Below, piece by piece: positions 26,827-32,436 of a DNA stretch of 32,436 nt. Position 1 is the stretch's first letter. The number at the start of each line of letters is the position of its first letter. The stretch is taken from assembly GCF_001591045.1 (NCBI RefSeq), contig NZ_BCUA01000041.1, positions 1 through 32,436 of the forward strand, read 5' to 3'. The notes under the pieces were generated by a model that was not told where the DNA came from, searched no databases, and worked only from the letters and a program-made list of their open reading frames with translations. The position numbers were made by a program, and so were the translations under genes. This DNA comes from Sphingopyxis granuli NBRC 100800 (GTDB taxonomy: Bacteria > Pseudomonadota > Alphaproteobacteria > Sphingomonadales > Sphingomonadaceae).

Positions 26827-26841
26827 GTTAAGTCGCTTGAC
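26827..26841. promoter_or_regulatory. MarR-type operator candidate, site B
   Basis: GTTAA-GTCGC-TTGAC, one mismatch from GTCAA-N5-TTGAC, with the same 5-bp spacing. It lies between the end of the second P450 gene and the start of marR, suggesting autoregulation of marR. Confidence 0.45.
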
Positions 26842-26888
26842 GAGACGCGGGGCGGGCTACTGCGACGCTGCGGAAACCGACGGCCCCT

Positions 26889-28130
26889 TCAGCGCCGCTC
26901 GGGCCCCAGATGAACGGCGAGATGCTTGATCCCGCACACGAAATTGCTCTGAAGATAGGCCGGGTCCCGCACCGCGCCGATTTCGGGGAACCGGCCCAGT
27001 AGCGCGCGCAGGATCGCATTCAGCTGCAGCGCCGCGATCCGCGCGCCGAGGCAATGGTGGATGCCGATTCCGAACGACAGGTGGCGCGCCGCGTTCGGCC
27101 GCGCGATGTCGAGCCGGTGCGGATCGTCGAACATTTCGGGGTCGCGGTTGGCCGCGCCATAGAGCATGGCGACGCGGTCGCCGGCCGCGATCAGCTGCCC
27201 GCCCACCTCGACGTCCGACCGGGCGACGCGCATCATCTGGATGACCGGGGTGACGAAGCGCAGCAACTCGGGGATCGCCCGCGCGATCAGATCGGGATTT
27301 TCGGCGAGCATCCGCCGCTGGTCGGGCGCGGCGCTCAGCGCGACGATGCTGCCCGACAGCGAATTGCGCGTCGTTTCGTTGCCCGCCGCCAGCAGCAGGG
27401 TGAACATCCCCCGCCGGACGTTCCGCATCCCTGCCTCTTCGCCGCCGAACATCTGCGCCACCACGCTCAGCAGGTCGTCGCCGGGCTCGGCCGAACGGCG
27501 TTCGAGAAGCCGGGTGCCATAATCGAAGACCTCCTCGAACACGGCGTTCGAATCCTCGGCGCTCGCGCCATATTCGGGGTCGGAGGTGCCGACCAGCCGG
27601 TTCGTCCAGTCGAAGACGCGCGCCCGGTCGGCCTCGGGAATGTCGAGCAGCAGGCACAGCGTGCGAATGGGAACCACCGCCGCCACCCGCGTGACGAACT
27701 CGATTTCCGCGTTGGCGGGCAGCGCCGCCACCATGTCGCGAACGAAGCTGTCGATCCGGGCTTCGAGCCGGTGCAGCGCCGACGGCAGGAAATGCGCCTG
27801 CATCGGCCGGCGGATCCGCGTATGGTCGGGCGGATCCATGGTCAGCAGCGTGCTGGTGATCGCTTCGCGGATATGCGGCTTCAAGGCCGCGACGCCGCCC
27901 TGCTCGAAGACCCGGAAACCCTGGGTCGAGGTGAAATTCGCGGTGTCGCGCGAAACGGCCTCGACGTCCCGGTGCCGCGTCAGGACCCAGATCGGCGGCG
28001 ATCGGCCGTCGCCGGGGTTGCGATAGACCGGCTCCGCCGTCCGGATCGCGTCATAGACGGCAAAGGGATGGCCGTCGCGGAAGGTTTCGGACCGGGTGAG
28101 ATCGAACGGCCTCGTCCGTGTGTCGAGCAT
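26889..28130 (-). CDS. Cytochrome P450 (second, CYP125/CYP142-like)
   Basis: 413 aa. The I-helix AGNETT is at 249-254, the ExxR is ELLR (288-291), and the haem loop FGIGIHHCLGARIA gives Cys360 as ligand. The C-terminal SNFVCGIKHL resembles the same region of the first P450 in the cluster, and the proteins are related throughout (shared AGNETTR, YGAANRDP/YGAANHDP, GIHHCLG), so they may act on successive or similar substrates. The ATG at 28130 has AAGGA about 10 nt upstream. It is 27 nt downstream of the acyl-CoA synthetase gene, forming an operon with it. Confidence 0.9.
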   Translation of the reverse strand: MLDTRTRPFDLTRSETFRDGHPFAVYDAIRTAEPVYRNPGDGRSPPIWVLTRHRDVEAVSRDTANFTSTQGFRVFEQGGVAALKPHIREAITSTLLTMDPPDHTRIRRPMQAHFLPSALHRLEARIDSFVRDMVAALPANAEIEFVTRVAAVVPIRTLCLLLDIPEADRARVFDWTNRLVGTSDPEYGASAEDSNAVFEEVFDYGTRLLERRSAEPGDDLLSVVAQMFGGEEAGMRNVRRGMFTLLLAAGNETTRNSLSGSIVALSAAPDQRRMLAENPDLIARAIPELLRFVTPVIQMMRVARSDVEVGGQLIAAGDRVAMLYGAANRDPEMFDDPHRLDIARPNAARHLSFGIGIHHCLGARIAALQLNAILRALLGRFPEIGAVRDPAYLQSNFVCGIKHLAVHLGPERR

Positions 28131-28157
28131 GGGTCGCTTGTCCTTCCGTGATCGTGG

Positions 28158-29669
28158 TCATGGCGCATCGCCGATCCGCGCATCGCGGAGCGCCCGCTTC
28201 AGCACCTTGCCGGCGGCGGACCGCGGAAGCGGTTCGGCAAGGAATTCATAGCTTTTCGGAATCTTGTATCCGGCGATCCGTTCGCGGCAGACGCTATCGA
28301 GATCGGCTCCGGCCGGGGGCTCGGCGCCTTCGGCCACCACCAGGATCGCGTGGACGCGCTCTCCCCAGTCGGGGTCGGGCAGACCGATGACCGCGCTTTC
28401 GATGACCGCCGGGTGATAGGACAGCGCATTCTCGACCTCGATCGAATAGACATTCTCGGCGCCCGAGACGATCATGTCCTTCAGCCGGTCGGTGATGAAG
28501 AGATAGCCGTCGGCGTTGCGATAGCCCGCATCGCGCGTGTGCAGCCAGCCGTCGCGCAGCACTTCGGCGGTTTCCTCCGGCCGGCCGAGATAGCCCATCA
28601 TCACATTGTCGCCGCGCCCGACGATCTCGCCCACCTCGCCCGGCGCGCATTCGCCGCCCTGCGGGTCGAGGATGCGGATGTCGTACCCCACGCAGGGCCG
28701 GCCGCACGAGCGCAGCAGCGCGGGATCGGCGTCGGCGGCGTGATCCGCGGGCGACAGAAAGGTCGCGGCCGGGAATTCCGTCTGGCCATAGCCCTGGACG
28801 AAGCGAATCCCCGGAAACTGGCGCCGCGCCCTTTCGAGCGAGGCGGCCGCCATCGGCGACCCGCCATAGCCGAGGTAGCGCAGCTGCGACAGGTCGAGCC
28901 CGCGGTCGGCGGCTTCGCGGGTCAGCCGCTCGATCATCACCGGGACGGTGAAGCAATGGGTGACGCCGAAGCGCGCGAAATCGGCGAGCATCGCCCCGCA
29001 ATCGAAGGCGGGGCGAAAGACATGGGTGCCGGCGGCCATGGTGCCGAACAGCGTGCCGATGTCGGCGAGGTGGAACATCGGCGCGGCGTGGAAGAGCACG
29101 TCGCCCGGGGCGAAATCGATATGCGCGAGAAGGTTCATCGCCATCGCGGTCAGATTGCCGTGGCTGAGCATCACGCCCTTCGGCAGCCCGGTCGTGCCGC
29201 CGGTGTAGAAGATGCCCGCGAGTTCGCCCGCGCCGTCATGTTCGGCGCGCGGTTCCGCCGCCGCGGCGAGCGCCGGCAGCTCCGCATCGAGCGAAAGGGT
29301 ACGCGCGACCGCGCCGCGTGCGCGCAGTTCCGCCGCCGCGCCCGCGAACGCCGCATCGTGAAGCAGAAGGCCCACCTGCGCATCGCGAAGCTGGAAATCG
29401 AGTTCGGCGACGGCGAGCCGCGTGTTGAGCGGCACGAGGACGCCGCCGCACCACGGCACCGCGTACCACGCCTCGAAATAGGCGATGCCGTTGTGCGCGA
29501 GGACCGCGACGCGCCGCTCGGGATCGATTCCCGCATCGTCGAGGACGGCGGCGATGCGCGCCACGCGATCGGCGATCTCGCGCCATGTCAGAGCGCGCTC
29601 CCCCTCGATCGCGGCGATCCTGTCCGGCGCCGCCCGCGCGGCCCGGACGAGCGCGTTGCTCACCCTCAT
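28158..29669 (-). CDS. Acyl-CoA synthetase (AMP-forming, ANL superfamily)
   Basis: 503 aa. The P-loop-like YTGGTTGLPKG is at 155-165, the GYGQTE motif is present, and the hinge region shows DGWLHTRDAG. The adenylation lysine is Lys488 in PRSAAGKVLKR, so all core ANL motifs are there. It activates a carboxylic acid with ATP and CoA in the cytoplasm. In this setting it is likely a P450-derived side-chain or ring-opened acid, comparable in role to FadD-type enzymes of steroid catabolism; that is inference. GAGGA lies about 8 nt before the ATG. A good promoter with an overlapping dyad lies directly upstream. It heads the operon with the second P450. Confidence 0.88.
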   Translation of the reverse strand: MRVSNALVRAARAAPDRIAAIEGERALTWREIADRVARIAAVLDDAGIDPERRVAVLAHNGIAYFEAWYAVPWCGGVLVPLNTRLAVAELDFQLRDAQVGLLLHDAAFAGAAAELRARGAVARTLSLDAELPALAAAAEPRAEHDGAGELAGIFYTGGTTGLPKGVMLSHGNLTAMAMNLLAHIDFAPGDVLFHAAPMFHLADIGTLFGTMAAGTHVFRPAFDCGAMLADFARFGVTHCFTVPVMIERLTREAADRGLDLSQLRYLGYGGSPMAAASLERARRQFPGIRFVQGYGQTEFPAATFLSPADHAADADPALLRSCGRPCVGYDIRILDPQGGECAPGEVGEIVGRGDNVMMGYLGRPEETAEVLRDGWLHTRDAGYRNADGYLFITDRLKDMIVSGAENVYSIEVENALSYHPAVIESAVIGLPDPDWGERVHAILVVAEGAEPPAGADLDSVCRERIAGYKIPKSYEFLAEPLPRSAAGKVLKRALRDARIGDAP

Positions 29670-29682
29670 CCCATGATTCCTC

Positions 29683-29728
29683 TTGTCAATTTAATTGACA
29701 ATATTATCGGGACGGCGCGACGTGTCAA
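29683..29728 (-). promoter_or_regulatory. Promoter with overlapping operator (site C) for the acyl-CoA synthetase operon
   Basis: On the minus strand: TTGACA (29723-29728), 16-nt spacer, TAATAT (29701-29706). Directly downstream and touching the -10 is the perfect dyad TTGTCAAT-TTA-ATTGACAA (29683-29701), whose core GTCAA-TTTAA-TTGAC (29685-29699) matches the cluster consensus exactly. A repressor on it would cover the transcription start. Confidence 0.65.
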
Positions 29729-29789
29729 TGACGGCGCGGCGCAGCAGGCGCGCGCGACCGGCAAGCAGGATATTGGCTGGAGGCCGGCG

Positions 29790-30767
29790 TTAGGCGGGCA
29801 GCGCGCCCCAATCCTGGCCGAGCGCGGCGCGCAGCGCCTTCAGCGCGCGGGCGCCGATGCGCTCGCCGATCGTGCGTTCGAGCTGCATGAGAATCTCGAG
29901 CGCGTCGGCGCGCAGTTGCGCGGACTTTTCGCTGAAACCGACGAGCGAGGCCCGCTTGTCGTCGGGGTCGGGTTCGACGGTGATCAGACCCTGTTCGCCC
30001 ATTTCCTGGAGCATCTTGCTCACCGCCTGGCGCGAGATGCCGAGGTTGCGCGCGATGTCGGACGGCCGGTGGATGCCGAGCGCGATATTGGCGAGCGTGA
30101 ACGATTGCGATCGCGAGATGCTCTGCCAGCCGCGCGCCTTGAGCGCCGACTGCAGCCCTTCGTCGAACCAGTAGAAGGCGCGCATCAGATCCATCATCAG
30201 ATAACCGTCGTTCATCCCGTCCGCTTCGCCTGTTTTGCACGATTGCGCAACCAGGTTGAGCGCGGCCTGCGTCAGCGGGAAGAAATAGGCGCCGTCGTGA
30301 AAGGCCAGCGGCGCCGGGGCCGCACCGTGGGCGATATCGACGATCTCGCCGATCACCACGACATGCGTGCCGTGGTCGACGCATTGGGCGATGCGCAAGA
30401 CCATCGCCGCGCAGCCGTCGGCGAGCCGCGGCGGCTTTCCCGCCTCGAGCAGCCATTCGCCGACCGCGAACTTGTCCTCGCCCGCCGCGCCGCCGCCGCA
30501 GCGGCGCGACACCTCTTCCTGCTCTTCCGACAGCAGGCTGAGGCCGATCTCGGTTCCCTCGGCCACTGCGGTATAGGTCGCATTGGACCGGTTGATGCAC
30601 ACCAGCATCGACGGCGGGTCCATGCTCACCTCGCAGAAAGCGGTGGCGGCCATGGCATGGCGCACGCCGCGATGCTCGGCGGTGAGCACCGCGACGGGAC
30701 GCACCAGCCCGCGCAGCGCAAGGCGCAGCGCGGCGGCGATCTCCTGAGCAGTTTGCGGCTTTTCCAT
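29790..30767 (-). CDS. Flavin reductase fused to MarR DNA-binding domain
   Basis: 325 aa with two clearly separate parts. Residues about 10-165 match the HpaC/HsaB-type flavin reductase fold, with HAMAATAFCEVSMDPPSMLV-like sequence (key residues TAF, DPPS) and NRSNATY. Such enzymes supply reduced flavin to a monooxygenase partner. Residues about 188-315 are a complete MarR module with SDIARNLGISRQAVSK (236-251) and wing DPDDKR (267-272), paralogous to the MarR at 26300-26770. There is no stop or frameshift between them, and one ribosome site (GGGAGGG) serves the whole. It is divergent from the HsaA-like monooxygenase with a palindromic operator between. It may couple flavin state or substrate to repression; this is inference. 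Confidence 0.88.
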   Translation of the reverse strand: MEKPQTAQEIAAALRLALRGLVRPVAVLTAEHRGVRHAMAATAFCEVSMDPPSMLVCINRSNATYTAVAEGTEIGLSLLSEEQEEVSRRCGGGAAGEDKFAVGEWLLEAGKPPRLADGCAAMVLRIAQCVDHGTHVVVIGEIVDIAHGAAPAPLAFHDGAYFFPLTQAALNLVAQSCKTGEADGMNDGYLMMDLMRAFYWFDEGLQSALKARGWQSISRSQSFTLANIALGIHRPSDIARNLGISRQAVSKMLQEMGEQGLITVEPDPDDKRASLVGFSEKSAQLRADALEILMQLERTIGERIGARALKALRAALGQDWGALPA

Positions 30768-30786
30768 CGCCCTCCCTTGCCATCCC

Positions 30787-30819
30787 CTATAATATTAGTC
30801 AACTAAGTTGACATTATAG
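30787..30819. promoter_or_regulatory. Divergent promoters overlapping operator site D
   Basis: The perfect 15-bp dyad GTCAACT-A-AGTTGAC (30798-30812) sits between CTATAAT (30787-30793) and its complement ATTATAG (30813-30819), forming one long near-symmetric element. TATAAT therefore occurs on both strands pointing across the operator, so one bound dimer could block both the flavin reductase-MarR gene and the monooxygenase gene. The -35 regions are weak, apart from a TTGACA at 30808-30813 inside the dyad. Confidence 0.65.
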
Positions 30820-30863
30820 AGTGCGTGACTATGACTCGCTCCGGAAATTGGAAGGAGAGGATG

Positions 30864-32099
30864 ATGACCGAACCCCTGGCCGATCGCCGCATTCCGGCGG
30901 GCGACGATTATCTGAGCCGCGAGGAACTGGACGCGATCACCCCCGAGGGGCTGATCGAGCGCACGCGCGCGCTGAAGCCGCTGGTCGCCGAGCGCGCGGC
31001 CTCGGCCGAGCACCAGCGGCGTCCCGACGACGAGGTATGGAATGCACTGCGTCGCAGCGGCTATTTCTATCTTTACGTGCCACGGCGTTTCGGCGGGCTG
31101 GAGTTCGACCCCGACACCTATATCAGCGCGACGCTGCCAATCGCCGAGGCCTGTCCCTCGACCGGCTGGACCGCCTGCTTCGCCGCCGAGCATAACTGGC
31201 TGATCGCGCAGCTGCCCGAAGCGACGCAGGCCGAGGTGTGGGGCAGGACCCCCTATGTCATCGCTCCCAGCGTCGCCGCGCCGCCGGGAACGGCGACCCC
31301 GGTCGAGGGCGGCTATCGCCTGTCCGGCCGCTGGAAGTGGGGCACGGTGGTGATGCACGCCGACTGGGTGCTGCTCAACGCGCTGGAGGCGCAGGAGGGC
31401 GCGCCGCCGATCGTGCGCATGATGCTGCTTCCCGCCGATCAGGTGCGCGTGATCGACACGTGGCACATGGCGGGCATGGCGGCGACGGGAAGCAACGACA
31501 TCGTCGCCGAGGACGTCTTCGTCCCCGCCGGCTATCAGTTCGCGGTGCAGCCGGTCCGTTCGGGGCGCGGCAACGGCCGCGCGCTCTATGGTCCCGGCCT
31601 TTACGGCTCGCCGATGCTGCCCAATCTGTGCGTGACCGCGTCGATCCCGGCGCTCGGCGCCGCGCGGCAGGCGATCGCGCTGTGCGGCGAGCGGCTGAAG
31701 AACCATGTCAAGATGGGCAGCGGCAACGCCAGCGTCGAAAAGCCCGCGGCGCAGATGCGCCTCGCGCGCGCCGACCTGCTGGCGCGGTCCGCCGAGCGCA
31801 CGATCCGCTGGGCCGCGAAGGAGAATCTGGCGATCGGCGAAATCGACGAACCCGAACAGACGACCGAGCGCATCCGCCTTCGCGCCGAAATCGCCATCGC
31901 GGTCCAGCAATGCGTCGAGGCGGTCCGGACGTGCTGCGAGGCGGTGGGATCGAGCGTCCATGCGCTCGACAACCCGATGCAGCGGCTGCTGCGCGACGTG
32001 CAGGTCATGCAGAGCCACATCGTCTATGACCTCGACGTCGCGACCGAACTGCATGGCCGCGCGCTCGTCGGACTGCCGCCGAACTCGCTCCTGCTTTAG
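30864..32099 (+). CDS. Flavin-dependent monooxygenase, acyl-CoA dehydrogenase fold (HsaA-like)
   Basis: 411 aa. The all-alpha N-terminal domain, the beta domain (about 125-230; SGRWKWGT at 154-161 and GMAATGSNDIV at about 204-214) and the C-terminal four-helix domain match the HsaA/HpaB-like two-component monooxygenase branch of the acyl-CoA dehydrogenase superfamily. The catalytic glutamate of true dehydrogenases is not evident. Such enzymes hydroxylate phenols with reduced flavin from a separate reductase, here very likely the divergent reductase-MarR fusion. I start at ATG 30864, since AAGGAG (30852-30857) lies 6 nt upstream; ATG 30861 and GTG 30825 are in frame alternatives. The substrate is unknown; a phenolic steroid-like intermediate is one possibility. 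Confidence 0.84.
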   Translation: MTEPLADRRIPAGDDYLSREELDAITPEGLIERTRALKPLVAERAASAEHQRRPDDEVWNALRRSGYFYLYVPRRFGGLEFDPDTYISATLPIAEACPSTGWTACFAAEHNWLIAQLPEATQAEVWGRTPYVIAPSVAAPPGTATPVEGGYRLSGRWKWGTVVMHADWVLLNALEAQEGAPPIVRMMLLPADQVRVIDTWHMAGMAATGSNDIVAEDVFVPAGYQFAVQPVRSGRGNGRALYGPGLYGSPMLPNLCVTASIPALGAARQAIALCGERLKNHVKMGSGNASVEKPAAQMRLARADLLARSAERTIRWAAKENLAIGEIDEPEQTTERIRLRAEIAIAVQQCVEAVRTCCEAVGSSVHALDNPMQRLLRDVQVMQSHIVYDLDVATELHGRALVGLPPNSLLL

Positions 32100-32110
32100 A
32101 GCATCGAGCA

Positions 32111-32232
32111 TTAAATCTGAACCGTTTGCCCTGAGCTTGTCGAAGGGCCGTTCTTTCTTTTGGCGCCGCAAGAAAAAGGACGGTGCTTCGACAAGCTCAG
32201 CACGAACGGCAGAAAGGGTGATGCAGATTTAA
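32111..32232. repeat. Nested inverted-repeat (REP-like) element
   Basis: TTAAATCTG (32111-32119) and CAGATTTAA (32224-32232) are exact complements and bound the element. Inside, the arms around CTGAGCTTGTCGAAG (32131-32145) and CTTCGACAAGCTCAG (32186-32200) are exact complements for 15 bp and stay similar for about 40 bp on each side. The TGAGCTTGTCGAA type of repeat is widespread in sphingomonad intergenic DNA. It lies 11 nt past the monooxygenase stop and could end its transcript. Confidence 0.8.
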
Positions 32233-32236
32233 CGCA

Positions 32237-32359
32237 CGACAGCTCATCGCCGCCGGAAAACCGCCAAAGGTCGCCATCACTGCTATCATGCGAAAAATCA
32301 TCGTCACCGCAAACGCTCTCCTCAAAGCCAATAGACTCTGGGTCAAAGTACGCGCTTGA
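32237..32359 (+). pseudogene. C-terminal remnant of an IS110-family transposase
   Basis: Reading from 32237 the frame gives RQLIAAGKPPKVAITAIMRK (first 20 residues), then a further 20 residues ending VKVRA and a TGA at 32357-32359. The pattern AAGKPPKVA-TA-MRK-...-NALL is the usual C-terminus of IS110-family transposases. The rest of the gene (about 300 codons) is absent: the reading frame runs straight into the nested repeat at 32111-32232, so the element is truncated there. The following 77 bases to the window end show no gene and may be IS flank. Confidence 0.75.
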
Positions 32360-32436
32360 CCATCACGGATACTCTAAGACCCGTGGGGATTCGGATTTCG
32401 GCACGGTTTCTCTTTTCCGTCACCCTGACCTTGTCC

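Noticed and set aside
27546-27571. Possible second copy of the tRNA-Arg 3' end (GTTCGAATCCT, an island attachment site)
   Set aside because: Only 11 bp match exactly and they lie inside conserved P450 coding sequence; most likely coincidence.

Overview
The window is high-GC chromosomal DNA of an alphaproteobacterium. The best guess is a sphingomonad (Sphingopyxis/Sphingomonas type). This rests on several TonB-dependent receptors, the metX-metW pair, a compact ftsEX-ydcF-plsC operon, two families of sphingomonad-like intergenic inverted repeats, and cytochrome P450/TonB-receptor catabolic clusters. The assignment is inference from gene content; no rRNA or other taxonomic marker is present.

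Positions 1-6180 (+): a cobalamin uptake and salvage operon, btuB-btuF-btuC-btuD-cobQ. The last four junctions are tightly spaced; three are ATGA/GTGA overlaps. A hairpin overlaps the btuB Shine-Dalgarno and start codon and looks like the expression platform of a B12 riboswitch whose aptamer would lie left of the window.

Positions 6228-18521: housekeeping genes. A secreted DUF885 metallopeptidase-like protein and a cysteine-synthase-family PLP enzyme lie on the minus strand. The PLP enzyme is divergent from an Lrp/AsnC regulator across a promoter full of dyads. Next come metX-metW (-) divergent from hisC-tyrA (+), a small lower-GC islet with an orphan membrane protein gene bounded by a 12-bp inverted repeat, the operon ftsE-ftsX-ydcF-plsC (-), a zinc-ribbon membrane protein (+), and tRNA-Arg(CCG).

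Positions 18554-32099: an accessory catabolic cluster, the most interesting part. One minus-strand operon encodes a TonB receptor, a P450, a one-domain VOC protein and an alpha/beta hydrolase. Divergent from it are a Tat-type sulfatase and a crotonase-fold protein that lacks both hydratase glutamates. Then come a MarR regulator, a second P450, an acyl-CoA synthetase, a protein that fuses a flavin reductase to a MarR DNA-binding domain, and a divergent HsaA/acyl-CoA-dehydrogenase-like flavin monooxygenase. Four promoters in this cluster carry the same dyad, GTCAA-N5-TTGAC (two perfect, two with one mismatch). This suggests one regulon controlled by the two paralogous MarR modules. A reasonable reading is uptake, desulfation, P450 oxidation, CoA activation and flavin-dependent hydroxylation of a hydrophobic, possibly sulfated, substrate such as a steroid, terpenoid or aromatic. 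The substrate cannot be read from the sequence.

Positions 32100-32436: no intact gene. It holds a nested inverted-repeat element directly abutting the C-terminal remnant of an IS110-family transposase. The catabolic cluster is therefore bracketed by a tRNA gene and an IS remnant.
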